This document shows positions 25,262-34,983 of a stretch of 58,454 bases of DNA, piece after piece. The notes beneath the pieces are model-generated. The model was not told the origin of the DNA. It searched no databases and saw only the letters and a list, made by a program, of their open reading frames with translations. This stretch comes from Nostoc sp. NMS7 (GTDB taxonomy: Bacteria > Cyanobacteriota > Cyanobacteriia > Cyanobacteriales > Nostocaceae), in NCBI RefSeq assembly GCF_017115085.1, contig NZ_JABXKJ010000238.1, forward strand, positions 1-58,454, read 5' to 3'. The stretch's first letter is position 1. Every line of letters starts with the position of its first letter. A program made the translations under genes and the position numbers.

Positions 25262-27808
25262 ATGGCAAATTCAGTTTTCAACTTATCTAACCTCAACGGC
25301 ACTAACGGCTTCGTCATCAACGGTATCAATGCATATGAGTTTTCAGGTAGTTCTGTAAGCAGTGCCGGAGACATCAACGGCGACGGCATCGCTGACCTGA
25401 TTATCGGGGCAGATAATGCCTCCCCCAACGGTGACTCCTCAGGGCAGAGCTACGTGGTGTTTGGCAGCAAGTCCGGTTTTGGTGCCCAAGTCAACCTATC
25501 CACGCTCAACGGTACTAATGGCTTTGTCATCAACGGCATCAAAGCAAATGACCATTCAGGCTTCTCTGTCAGCAGTGCGGGAGACATCAACGGTGACGGC
25601 ATTGACGACCTGATTATCGGGACAGATATTGAGGGCTCCGACGGCGAGCTTTCACAGCAGGGCTACGTGGTGTTTGGCAGTAAGTCCGGTTTTGGTGCCC
25701 AATTCAACCTCTCCACCCTCAACGGCACTAACGGCTTTGCCATCAACAGCATCAAAGCAGGCGACTTCTCAATGAACTCTGTCAGCAGTGCAGGAGACAT
25801 CAACGGCGACGGCATCGCTGACCTGATTATCGGGGCAGAGATAGAGGGCTCCTTCGGCGAGCTTTCAGAGCAGGGCTACGTGGTGTTTGGCAGTAAGTCC
25901 GGTTTTGGTGCCCAATTCAACCTCTCCACCCTCAACGGCACTAACGGCTTTGCCATCAACAGCATCAAAGCAGGCGACTTCTCAATGAACTCTGTCAGCA
26001 GTGCAGGAGACATCAACGGCGACGGCATCGCTGACCTGATTATCGGGGCAGAGATAGAGGGCTCCTTCGGCGAGCTTTCAGAGCAGGGCTACGTGGTGTT
26101 TGGCAGTAAGTCCGGTTTTGGTGCCCAATTCAACGTCTCTACCCTCAACGGCACTAACGGCTTTGCCATCAACACCATCAGTAGTAATGAATATAACTTA
26201 TTAGGCTTCTCTGTCAGCAGTGCGGGAGACATCAACAGCGACGGCATCGCTGACCTCATTATCGGGGCATATAGTGCCTCCCCCAACGGCGATAGATCAG
26301 GGCAGAGCTATGTGGTGTTTGGCAGCAAGGGGGGTTTTGATGCCAGCGTCAACGTCTCCACCCTCAACGGCACTAACGGCTTTGCCATCAACGGCATCAA
26401 GGCAGATGACGGCTCAGGCATCTCTGTCAGCAGTGCGGGAGACATCAACGGCGACGGCATCGCTGACCTGATTATCGGGGCACCAAATGCCTCCCCCAAC
26501 GGTGACTTCTCAGGGCAGAGCTACGTGGTGTTTGGCAGCAAGTCCGGTTTTGGTGCCCAACTCAACCTCTCCACCCTCAACGGCACTAACGGCTTTGCCA
26601 TCAACGGCATCAATGCAAAAGACGAATCAGGCACCTCTGTGAGCAGTGCGGGAGACATCAACGGCGACGGTTTTGACGACCTGATTATCGGGGCACCAGA
26701 TGCCGGCACTTCTTCAGGGCAGAGCTACGTGCTGTTTGGGGGGAAGAATGTAGCTAGTGGCAGCACAATTATTAACCTGACGGGAACTGCTGGTATAGAT
26801 ACTCTTGTAGGCACAATTGGCAACAACATCATCGACGGCAAAGCTGGTAACGACAAGCTCACTGGTAACGGTGGTCAAGATAAATTTGTGATTCGCCCTG
26901 GCGATGGCATCGACACCATCACCGACTTTGTCGGCGTCGGCATTGGCACAAAACCTTCACCGTCGGTAATTGCCGAGGTGGATACCTTGGATTTTACAGG
27001 TTCGGGATTGACTGCTAAAAATCTGCAATTAACTCAAAATGGCAAGAATCTAGAAGTCACTTTTGAAGATACAAGCAACACCAAAGTCATCCTGCAAAAC
27101 TTTCAACTAGAAAACTTGGATAATTTACCCGCATCGTATAGCAGACCACCTATCGGCAATATCCTGTTTGATGGACAGACCAGCATCGCTGACAGTTTTG
27201 ATGTCTTCGATGCCAACTCCACTCAAACTAATTTGTTTAACAAGAACACTGTGACTTTCCTCAATGACCTTAACAATAACATCACGAGTTTTTACGACTC
27301 CAATGATGTGATTAATGGTCAGGGAGGTGATGACATCATCGACGGCAAGGATGGCAATGATTTGCTGCGGGGTGATACTGGTAATGATACCCTCATCGGT
27401 GGTACGGGTAATGATACTCTGGTTGGCGGTGCTGGTAATGACGTACTCACTGGTGGTGCGGGTGCTGACAGATTCCTTTACAACACCAGTGCTGCTTTTA
27501 ACGGCGCTGCTATTGGTCTAGATACGATTAGTGACTTCAACAGTTCTGAAGCTGATAAGATTGTAGTGGATAAGACTACCTTTAGCGCGATCGCCTCTGT
27601 TGCGGGAAATGGTTTTAGTAATGTCAATGATTTTCAAGTCACTAATTTCGGCCAAGCCAGCACAGCGAAAATTGTCTACAACCCGGTGAGTGGGCAATTG
27701 TTCTACAACGAAAATGGCAGTGCGCCTGGTTTCGGGAGTGGCGGTTTGTTTGCGACTCTAACTGGTGCGCCAACTCTCACGGCATCAGATTTTATCATCC
27801 AAGCGTAA
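25262..27808 (+). CDS. FG-GAP (integrin alpha) and RTX repeat protein
   Basis: 848 residues, no N-terminal signal peptide. Residues 1-500 are seven FG-GAP beta-propeller-type repeats of about 71 residues, each with the calcium motif DINGDGIADLIIG. Residues 500-620 and 660-740 carry RTX nonapeptides such as GGTGNDTLVGGAGND, which bind calcium. The C-terminus ends DFIIQA, a plausible type I secretion tail. It is probably an exported calcium-dependent surface or adhesion protein; this is inference. Two adjacent propeller units are exact 213-bp duplicates (25681-25893 and 25894-26106). The ATG at 25262 is the start. Confidence 0.9.
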   Translation: MANSVFNLSNLNGTNGFVINGINAYEFSGSSVSSAGDINGDGIADLIIGADNASPNGDSSGQSYVVFGSKSGFGAQVNLSTLNGTNGFVINGIKANDHSGFSVSSAGDINGDGIDDLIIGTDIEGSDGELSQQGYVVFGSKSGFGAQFNLSTLNGTNGFAINSIKAGDFSMNSVSSAGDINGDGIADLIIGAEIEGSFGELSEQGYVVFGSKSGFGAQFNLSTLNGTNGFAINSIKAGDFSMNSVSSAGDINGDGIADLIIGAEIEGSFGELSEQGYVVFGSKSGFGAQFNVSTLNGTNGFAINTISSNEYNLLGFSVSSAGDINSDGIADLIIGAYSASPNGDRSGQSYVVFGSKGGFDASVNVSTLNGTNGFAINGIKADDGSGISVSSAGDINGDGIADLIIGAPNASPNGDFSGQSYVVFGSKSGFGAQLNLSTLNGTNGFAINGINAKDESGTSVSSAGDINGDGFDDLIIGAPDAGTSSGQSYVLFGGKNVASGSTIINLTGTAGIDTLVGTIGNNIIDGKAGNDKLTGNGGQDKFVIRPGDGIDTITDFVGVGIGTKPSPSVIAEVDTLDFTGSGLTAKNLQLTQNGKNLEVTFEDTSNTKVILQNFQLENLDNLPASYSRPPIGNILFDGQTSIADSFDVFDANSTQTNLFNKNTVTFLNDLNNNITSFYDSNDVINGQGGDDIIDGKDGNDLLRGDTGNDTLIGGTGNDTLVGGAGNDVLTGGAGADRFLYNTSAAFNGAAIGLDTISDFNSSEADKIVVDKTTFSAIASVAGNGFSNVNDFQVTNFGQASTAKIVYNPVSGQLFYNENGSAPGFGSGGLFATLTGAPTLTASDFIIQA
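25681..26106. repeat. Exact 213-bp tandem duplication inside the FG-GAP gene
   Basis: Two head-to-tail copies, 25681-25893 and 25894-26106, appear identical base for base. 213 bp is 71 codons, so the frame is kept. Confidence 0.85.
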
Positions 27809-28004
27809 TTCATTTGGAACAGCAAACTTTAATACCATTTTACACAAACCCTGATACATCCAGATTTATCGTCGGGGCACTTCAGGCAATAGATTAGGTA
27901 ATGATAAATGACGATTTATGAAAACACTCAAAAATTCATGATTCATCATCAAGATTTGGAATTTATTTATATTTGACTAGCTTTGTGTAGATTAGTATTG
28001 GAGA

Positions 28005-28706
28005 TTATTTGCACATTTGCAATGTGCGGCGATCGCTAGCAGTGATAGAATTTAATCGGTAAAAGTCTTGCAGAGCCACCGAGTAAGCATAACTACTTGA
28101 TTCGTCTTCACCGACTTTAGGCAATCTACTGCTTGTAGCTACCTGATTCGACTGAGTAGAACTAGCTTCATTTGCTGAACCATTAACCGTCATTGCCAGC
28201 TCTCCTGATGGGTTGAGTGTACCCTGAAAACAATTAAACTCTGATTGCGGCATATACAATGCACCCGTTACCTTAGCCTGCTGCTTTTGAAATATGATGT
28301 AAGCTTGACCAAGCTGATTTGGTTTTGGGGATTGACCATAGAGATAAACCCCATCTTTTTCAGGAAAATTCGCTTGTTGCAAAACTCCCGCGCCTTTTGT
28401 CGCTCCCTGAGAACCTGGAACCAGCGCGGTGATTGTAGTTTGTGTTTTGCCGATCTTATGGCCAAAAAGCTCTCTATCTCCAGAATCCGCATTAAGTTGA
28501 CTTCTCTGGTCTCGAACTCTTCTTAGCTGCGACAGAAGAGAGGGTTCGGAGCTTTTCTCAATTTGAGGCGATGATAATCGAGAATTTGTAACTGATACTA
28601 CTTGAGTTTGCTTGCCTATAAAGCCCAAACCGAGAAGTAAGCCTAAGCCCGCGAGGGAAATTCCCCACTGACGGGGAGATAATAATTGATGAAGGTTGTT
28701 AAGCAC
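28005..28706 (-). CDS. Cyanobacterial hypothetical protein with N-terminal anchor
   Basis: 233 residues. A hydrophobic segment at about 15-31 (ISLAGLGLLLGLGFI) is an anchor or uncleaved signal; the rest is soluble and predicted to lie outside the cytoplasm. A middle section (GVYLYGQSPKPNQLGQAYIIF and VTGALYMPQSEFNCFQG) resembles a beta-rich ligand or lipid-facing domain. I know no function. The 491 bp upstream hold only a hairpin at 29054-29084. Confidence 0.65.
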   Translation of the reverse strand: MLNNLHQLLSPRQWGISLAGLGLLLGLGFIGKQTQVVSVTNSRLSSPQIEKSSEPSLLSQLRRVRDQRSQLNADSGDRELFGHKIGKTQTTITALVPGSQGATKGAGVLQQANFPEKDGVYLYGQSPKPNQLGQAYIIFQKQQAKVTGALYMPQSEFNCFQGTLNPSGELAMTVNGSANEASSTQSNQVATSSRLPKVGEDESSSYAYSVALQDFYRLNSITASDRRTLQMCK

Positions 28707-29053
28707 CCTACTTCTCCTGTTAAAAAACTAACTAAGTTCTCTATAACCTACTTAAACTATAACCAAGTCTTAATTGTCAAAGACTCTGTTAACGACTTAA
28801 TATTACTATTGTCCAAAAAAGAAAACTGTCAAAAAATAAAGTTTTCATTTAACTTACTTCAATAATCTTAGATTACCATCAGTTAGAGTATTTATTGTTC
28901 ATCCAATAGATTCATCCCATTGGGTGAGGTTAATCACAAATTCAACCTTCTCAATTAACATTGAATTTTTGACATCTTGCATTTGAGATTTTTCTGGTAG
29001 GAAAAATACTGATATTTTTTCTCAGATTTGTCTCCGTAGAAGTGCAAGTCGCA

Positions 29054-29084
29054 GATCCCCGACTTCTCAAAGAAGTCGGGGATC
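29054..29084. terminator. 14-bp stem hairpin downstream of the aminotransferase
   Basis: GATCCCCGACTTCT at 29054-29067 pairs exactly with 29071-29084 around CAA. It lies about 110 bp past the aspC stop on the minus strand. There is no T-run in either direction, and a diverged half repeat (TTGAAGTCGGTGATC) follows, so it may be a dispersed repeat rather than a terminator. Confidence 0.5.
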
Positions 29085-29197
29085 TTGAAGTCGGTGATCT
29101 TAAAGCCTAACGCACCCTACCACGAATGACACCATTTTAGCCTTGTCACGCCACTACCTATATTTAAAAAATCAAATATGACTCCTATAGATGTGGT

Positions 29198-30364
29198 TTA
29201 AATACGCGACTTGACAAATTTCTCTAATCGATCCATTCCCTTTTCAATCGTCGCCATATCTGTGGCGTAGGAAAGGCGAATGTTGTCATCAGCACCAAAG
29301 GCAATTCCAGGAATGACTGCAACTTGATATTCTTCCAGCAAAGCGTCAGAAAATTCTAGGGATTTTAGACCGGTTTTGCTGATATCAGGGAACAGATAAA
29401 AAGCGCCATCTGGTGAGGCGGTACTCAATCCGGGAATGGCGTTGAGTCTTTCTAGCATTACCTGTCGGCGTTTGGCGAAGGCTTGGCGCATTTCTTCGAC
29501 ACAATCTTGAGGACTTTGTAGCGCCGCGATCGCACCATATTGGGCAAAGGTACACACGTTAGATGTACTATGTCCTTGGATGGTACTCGCAGCTTTAATA
29601 ATTTCCACTGGCCCTGCTAAATAACCAAGTCTCCACCCAGTCATCGAATAAGCCTTGGCAAAACCATTACTAATCAAAGTGCGGTCAAAAATTTCCTTCC
29701 CTAGAGAACCGATGCTGATATGTTCTGCACCGTCGTAGAGAATCTTTTCGTAAATCTCATCAGAGACGACAAGGATATCTGTATCAACTATTACCTTCGC
29801 CAGTGCTTTGATTTCATCTGGCGTGTAAACCATTCCCGTAGGATTAGATGGGGAGTTGAGGATAAATAACTTCGTCTTAGGCGTGATTGCTTTACGGAGT
29901 TGTTCGGGCGTAATTTTATAACCAGTCGTGGCATCTGTGGGTACAATCACCGAAACTCCACCGGCTAAAGTCACCATTTCGGGATAACTTAGCCAGTAGG
30001 GAGCAGGGATAATTACCTGATCACCGGGATCGATTAGCGCCACTATTAAGTTGTACAGAGAATGCTTACCGCCATTGCTGACGAGGACATTTTCTGACTT
30101 GTAATCAAGACCGTTATCAATTTTAAGCTTATGGGCGATCGCTTCCCTTAACTTTGGTTCTCCGGCTGCTGCACCGTACTTGGTTTTGCCTTCATCCAAA
30201 GCCTTTACTGCTGCGGTTTTGATATGCGCTGGAGTATCAAAATCTGGTTCTCCAGCGCTAAAACTACAAACATCTATTCCTTCTGCCTTCAGAGCCTTAG
30301 CCTTGGCTGCGATCGCTAAGGTTAATGAAGGTGTTACCTGACTTACTCTTGCTGCCAGCTTCAT
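29198..30364 (-). CDS. aspC: Class I pyridoxal-phosphate aminotransferase (aspartate aminotransferase type)
   Basis: Interconverts aspartate and 2-oxoglutarate with oxaloacetate and glutamate; some relatives also act in prephenate transamination. 388 residues. The PLP lysine is K237 in SNGFAKAYSMTGWR; D202 and Y205 (SDEIYEKILY) and N174 (SPSNPTG) contact the cofactor, and the N-terminal FSAGEPDFDTP is typical of the Ib-gamma group. The exact amino acid substrate is inferred from the family. Its start ATG (complement of 30362-30364) is the only family-consistent start. Divergent from the TPR gene. Confidence 0.9.
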   Translation of the reverse strand: MKLAARVSQVTPSLTLAIAAKAKALKAEGIDVCSFSAGEPDFDTPAHIKTAAVKALDEGKTKYGAAAGEPKLREAIAHKLKIDNGLDYKSENVLVSNGGKHSLYNLIVALIDPGDQVIIPAPYWLSYPEMVTLAGGVSVIVPTDATTGYKITPEQLRKAITPKTKLFILNSPSNPTGMVYTPDEIKALAKVIVDTDILVVSDEIYEKILYDGAEHISIGSLGKEIFDRTLISNGFAKAYSMTGWRLGYLAGPVEIIKAASTIQGHSTSNVCTFAQYGAIAALQSPQDCVEEMRQAFAKRRQVMLERLNAIPGLSTASPDGAFYLFPDISKTGLKSLEFSDALLEEYQVAVIPGIAFGADDNIRLSYATDMATIEKGMDRLEKFVKSRI

Positions 30365-30447
30365 TCTTACTTTTTTTTGGCAAATCTTTCACTGATCTAA
30401 GGATATCCTAGAATCTCTACCAAGATTTGTTCAACCAAATAAATGCC

Positions 30448-31716
30448 ATGACTGACGAATTCTACAATAGAGGATTGGAAAAGGCTAGGCGAAAGGACTA
30501 CGCTGGAGCAATTGAAGAATTTAACCATGCTTTAGAACTGACACCTTACTTTACTGAAGCTTACTTGCAACGGGGTTTGGCATATTATGACTCAGGGGCA
30601 ATCGTTAACGCTGTTTCAGATTATACTGAAATCCTCAAGCTTAATCCTGAGAGTGTAGAGGCATATTATTGTCGTGGATTGGCAAGGGTGGCGCTGAAAA
30701 ATTTACCGGGGGCGCTGGAGGATGTTGACCGTGCTATTCGTCTGAATCTGAATTATGCTGCTGCTTATAATCTGCGGGGGATAGTGCGGCGCAAACAGGG
30801 TTATATTCAAGATGCGATCGCTAATTTTAAAAAAGCTGCACAATTATATCTAGAGCAACAGGATAAAGAGAATTGCCGCCTTTGTCTGGAACTAATTAAA
30901 CAGCTGCAACCCAAAGAATTACCTGTTGTACAGCAATCACATTCCACCAATGCGCCAATTTTATCCACAAATGAATATTTTACGCAATTATTAGAAAAAG
31001 CGGAAAAGGGAGATACCCAAGAGGCAGTGGCTGATTTAAACTGGCTATTAAAAGCCGATCCGCAAGATGCCCAAGCTTACTGCTGTCGTGGGGTTGTGCG
31101 TTGTAAAATGGGGAATTATCGAGAAGCGATCGCAGATTTTAATCAAGCATTGCGACTAAATTTTCCAGATGCGATTGTCTATCGCAACCGAGGCAAAGCC
31201 CGTTCTATATTGGGAGATCATCAAGGTGCGATCGCGGATTTTAACCAAGCACTCCAGATTCAACCTGAAGATGCCTTAGTTTATATTGCCAGAGGTAATG
31301 CCTATCGGTCAACGGGCAATTATCTCGGTGCAATTCCAGATTACACCAAAGCGCTGCAAATCAATCCCGATGATGCTCAAGCTTACTACAATCGCGGCAT
31401 TGCTTATACTTGTTTAGAAGAAATCCAAAACGCCGTGGAAGATTATCAACGGGCGGCGAGTATCTTTTGTGAACAAGAAGACTGGGGAAATTATCAACAA
31501 GTCATAAGTAGCCTAGAAAAAATCCATAAATTTAGTCCAGAGACAAAAAAGCAAAAATATAATCTGCTACGTCAGCGACTTTTGCGAATGGTTGGGGGAT
31601 ATTGGGAAATTGCCGAACGATTGATTCAACAGAAGCAGGATTATCATCCTGGGATGTCAGACGAGTGGTATTTGCAAAAAGTTATTGATGATTTAGAACG
31701 CGATCGCGGGAGATAA
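30448..31716 (+). CDS. Tetratricopeptide repeat protein
   Basis: 422 residues from the ATG at 30448 (a TTG 21 bp upstream is an alternative). Two blocks of TPR units: about residues 1-140 (with the consensus AYYCRGLARVALKNLPGALEDVDRA-type pattern) and about 180-330 (AYYNRGIAYTCLEEIQNAVEDY), separated by a Gln/Pro-rich linker. The last 90 residues are helical with a WYLQKVIDDLERDRGR end. TPRs mediate protein binding; partner and pathway are unknown. Confidence 0.85.
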   Translation: MTDEFYNRGLEKARRKDYAGAIEEFNHALELTPYFTEAYLQRGLAYYDSGAIVNAVSDYTEILKLNPESVEAYYCRGLARVALKNLPGALEDVDRAIRLNLNYAAAYNLRGIVRRKQGYIQDAIANFKKAAQLYLEQQDKENCRLCLELIKQLQPKELPVVQQSHSTNAPILSTNEYFTQLLEKAEKGDTQEAVADLNWLLKADPQDAQAYCCRGVVRCKMGNYREAIADFNQALRLNFPDAIVYRNRGKARSILGDHQGAIADFNQALQIQPEDALVYIARGNAYRSTGNYLGAIPDYTKALQINPDDAQAYYNRGIAYTCLEEIQNAVEDYQRAASIFCEQEDWGNYQQVISSLEKIHKFSPETKKQKYNLLRQRLLRMVGGYWEIAERLIQQKQDYHPGMSDEWYLQKVIDDLERDRGR

Positions 31717-31835
31717 AATATAAATGGTAGTATACACGAAAATTCACCTGTAGAAATGTACGGGTGAAAATGCGATTAATCACTTGCTATTTTCCAATGA
31801 ACTAAACGCACCGGATATTAAGAAGGTTTCAAAGT

Positions 31836-32621
31836 TTAGTTAGAATTGCAAGTTTGAAGGCGACGGCGCAATCCAAACATGCTAACTGCTGCCACTGCAA
31901 ACATTGACAGAGTAACAGATGGTTCAGGAATGCTAGTGCCCATTAGCGCTTTAACATTTGCCTCGCCGATATCAAGAACGACGACAAGATCATTAAAGTC
32001 ACGGTCGCTTGCGGTTCCGTATACATCCTCAAATCCCAGGATGATGTAGTTGTTATAACTATAAGCGAGTACGTGGTTTAGTCCGTCACCATTCGAGGCA
32101 GTTTGAGTACCAAGGATCTTGCTAGCACCAGTTTTCAAAAAGAAGTCGAGTTGAGTACCTGCGGCAATATTACCAACTTTTACTTTATCACCTAACTGTA
32201 GTACAGCATCGCCGCCGCTCATCATACACCCAACTCCGCCACAAGAAGCATCCTTAAAAAGCAGCCCAGAATTGCTAGTAGTTGCTGTTGTGGCATTAAA
32301 GGCTAACTGGTTTCTAAAACTAGCGCCCTCATTGATGAAGAAAACAGATACGTCGGAGTCGTATTTTAGCTTTAATTTATTAGGGTCTAATTGAAGTTTT
32401 GCGCTGTCTAGGACTTTAAAGCCTTCTTTTTGGACAAATTGTTGAAAAGGAGTGTTGTTAAAACCAGTTGCAGATTCATGATATATCGTTGGTTGAGTCC
32501 AAGCATTATTCCAAGTAAAATCAGCAGCAGATGCAGTTTCTACTTTGGCAACTAATCCGGTCAAGGTAGCTGTAGCGGCAATCAAGGCAGTCAACAAAGT
32601 AGCTTTCATATCAGAATTCAT
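31836..32621 (-). CDS. DUF4114 protein with PEP-CTERM sorting signal
   Basis: 261 residues. An N-terminal signal peptide (MKATLLTALIAATATLTGL, with cleavage near AXA-type TASAADF) and a C-terminal PEP-CTERM tail: SIPEPS motif, a hydrophobic stretch, then RRR. The middle contains the DUF4114 signature GFEDVYGTASDRDFNDLVVV. PEP-CTERM proteins are exported and processed by an exosortase, often with extracellular polysaccharide. Function is inferred from that class. The two ATGs (MNSD and MKAT) are 4 codons apart; either may be used. Confidence 0.85.
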   Translation of the reverse strand: MNSDMKATLLTALIAATATLTGLVAKVETASAADFTWNNAWTQPTIYHESATGFNNTPFQQFVQKEGFKVLDSAKLQLDPNKLKLKYDSDVSVFFINEGASFRNQLAFNATTATTSNSGLLFKDASCGGVGCMMSGGDAVLQLGDKVKVGNIAAGTQLDFFLKTGASKILGTQTASNGDGLNHVLAYSYNNYIILGFEDVYGTASDRDFNDLVVVLDIGEANVKALMGTSIPEPSVTLSMFAVAAVSMFGLRRRLQTCNSN

Positions 32622-32859
32622 TAAGTAGGGAAAACAATTTAGACAGTAATATTTTTAGCACCCCGTCCGTCTCGCTACTTAAGTTCTAACAGCTATGCTT
32701 TGGCAAAGTCAATCTTTATTTTGGCTTTTGTTTGTATATTTAAATAGCTCTTTATTTAAAGTATTTTTACTGAAAAAGGGACTGAATTAATCACCTCATG
32801 TACTGTCATTATGATTCAGTGTTTAAATTTAATAGATAATGAGACTTTTATCGAAAATA

Positions 32860-32946
32860 GACCTCTTGCAAAAGTCCCTAACACCCCACCCCCAGCCCCT
32901 CTCCGCCTGCGGGGAGGGGTTCTTTTTTTGATTTATGCAAGAAGTC
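32860..32946. mobile_element. MITE-like element flanked by TA
   Basis: GACCTCTTGCA at 32860-32870 and TGCAAGAAGTC at 32936-32946 are inverted with one mismatch, and a TA dinucleotide lies outside each end (32858-32859 and 32947-32948), the target preference of IS630/Tc1 elements. A C-rich hairpin with a run of seven Ts fills the middle. No coding capacity. It lies in the 539-bp gene-free stretch 32622-33160. Confidence 0.6.
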
Positions 32947-33160
32947 TAATGTATATTTTTTATTAAAATTAGATGTGTAATGTTGATAGTTAAAGTCCAA
33001 AACCTAAAAAAGTTAGGGGTACTCACTAGTATCCCTAACTTTGTAGTACTACTGCTTTGTAACTCTCAAATCATGGGCTGTAATTATACCAATTCTTCAA
33101 AAAAGAGTTACAGAAAAGAGAAAATAGAGTCTTACTATTACCTATTAACCGTTACAACAC

Positions 33161-34759
33161 CTAACTGACTACCGCTTCAGCTTTTTCTTCTACTTTTTCC
33201 TTCACTAGGACATAAGGCTTTTCTGCACCTTGCGCTAGATATTCTGCAAGCTGACTTTCGATTTGATCGCGCACGATTTGGCGATACTCTAGAAAATGCT
33301 CGTTGTGGGCACAAGCGGCAATATAATGCTCAACAACTCCAGGGTTACGCTTGATAATGCTGAACAAATGATGCCAGAACTTCCAACGGGTTTCTCGTTT
33401 GATGCCTTGTCGCCAAATTACAGTCAGCAGTGCTTTCACAACTACTAACTCTGGCATTTTTGCTGGCGCTTTCCAACTCGGCAAACCCATCATTAAGAAA
33501 CAGCGATAGGTACGATCTAAGTACTGCACTGGGTCGTATAAAGTACAGAATGCCTCAATATATTCTCTGGCAAGTTCTTCTAGGGGACGGGTGGGGAGAA
33601 AGTTCATCAATGTTGTCTGGTTGATGTTGCCATCTTGATTTTCCCGTAGTCGTCCTTCTCTTTTCAGGCGATGCCAAAGCGCGGTATTTGGTAACGCTTG
33701 CAACATCGCAAAGGTTGTAGAGGGAATTGCTGCTTGTTCTGCAAAGCGGACAATGCGATCGCCTGCACCTGCTTTTTCGCCATCAAAGCCGATAATAAAC
33801 CCAGCCATTGGGCGTAATCCGGCTTTGGTGATGGTTTGCACTGACTCAGTTAGGGAACTGCGAGTATTTTGAAACTTTTTGGTCATTTGCAAACTATCCT
33901 CATCCGGCGTTTCGATTCCCAAAAACACCGCCGCGAAACCACACTCAACCATCAACTCCAACATTTCTGCATCTTCTGCTAAGTCAATTGAAGCTTCAGT
34001 GTCAAACCGGAAGGGATATTTGTGTTCTGCCATCCAGACTTTTAACTCTTTCAGCAACAATTTCACATTTCGCTTGTTGCCAATAAAGTTATCATCTACC
34101 ATGAACACACCCCGCCGCCAACCCAATTCATAGAGATAATCTAATTCTGCTAACAGTTGTGCTGGGGTTTTGGTGCGCGGTTTGCGCCCGTAGAGAACAA
34201 TAATGTCGCAAAATTCGCATTGGAAGGGACACCCACGCGAAAACTGCACTGACATCATGTCATAGGCATTCAATTCTAATAAATCAAAACGGGGTATTGG
34301 TGTGCTTGTGACATCAGGTTTTTCTGTGGCGCGGAAAGTGCCAGATGTGTCTCCCCGTTGGATTGCCTCAATAAACATGGGTAGCGTAATTTCCCCTTCA
34401 TCCAGAATTAGAAAATCTGCGCCCACATTTTCAACTTCATGAGGTACAGAGGTGGGGTAGGGTCCGCCAACTGCGACTAGCTTGCCACGTTTTTTTGCTT
34501 CCTGAATTTGGTCGAGTAAATCTTGTTTCTGGACAATCATCGCGGAGAGGATTACGACATCTGCCCATGCCCATTCTGCTTCTGTTGCTGGGCGGATGTT
34601 GCGATCGACTAGTTTGAATTCCCATTCTTGGGGCAGAATTGCGGCTACTGTTACTAAACCCAGAGGTGGTAATAAAACTTTGCGATCGACTAACTCTAAG
34701 ATTTTTTCATAAGACCAAAAGGTTTTGGGAAATATCGGATACACTAACAAGATTCGCAT
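33161..34759 (-). CDS. B12-binding-type radical SAM protein (DUF4070 type)
   Basis: 532 residues. The N-terminal 150 residues have the B12-binding fold (MRILLVYPIFPKTFWSYEKI, VILSAMIVQKQ, VAVGGPYPTSVPHE) but no DxHxxG motif, as is common here. The radical SAM domain has its CxxxCxxC in RGCPFQCEFC (C177, C181, C184). The C-terminal 190 residues fit DUF4070. This class includes the hopanoid methylases; substrate here is unassigned. It stands between two AT-rich gaps. Confidence 0.85.
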   Translation of the reverse strand: MRILLVYPIFPKTFWSYEKILELVDRKVLLPPLGLVTVAAILPQEWEFKLVDRNIRPATEAEWAWADVVILSAMIVQKQDLLDQIQEAKKRGKLVAVGGPYPTSVPHEVENVGADFLILDEGEITLPMFIEAIQRGDTSGTFRATEKPDVTSTPIPRFDLLELNAYDMMSVQFSRGCPFQCEFCDIIVLYGRKPRTKTPAQLLAELDYLYELGWRRGVFMVDDNFIGNKRNVKLLLKELKVWMAEHKYPFRFDTEASIDLAEDAEMLELMVECGFAAVFLGIETPDEDSLQMTKKFQNTRSSLTESVQTITKAGLRPMAGFIIGFDGEKAGAGDRIVRFAEQAAIPSTTFAMLQALPNTALWHRLKREGRLRENQDGNINQTTLMNFLPTRPLEELAREYIEAFCTLYDPVQYLDRTYRCFLMMGLPSWKAPAKMPELVVVKALLTVIWRQGIKRETRWKFWHHLFSIIKRNPGVVEHYIAACAHNEHFLEYRQIVRDQIESQLAEYLAQGAEKPYVLVKEKVEEKAEAVVS

Positions 34760-34983
34760 GTAGTATCAATCCTCACACTTTGATTGTTATCCCACTCTAA
34801 CGAAAATTAAGAGTTATTGACTTTTTATTCGCGTTTACTAAGTTTTGTATAAGGTTGTGGATTTTTTAAACGCAGAGGGACGCAAAGTAAAGCGCAGAGG
34901 GACGCAAAGTTTGAGGAGTGGAGTTTCTATAGAATACGTTATTTTGCTGGTAATTTTTTACAACTGTTGTCAAAAGCTACTGA

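Noticed and set aside
32980..33168. 62-codon frame between the PEP-CTERM and radical SAM genes
   Set aside because: No family resemblance, no ribosome site, and it overlaps the radical SAM gene's end.
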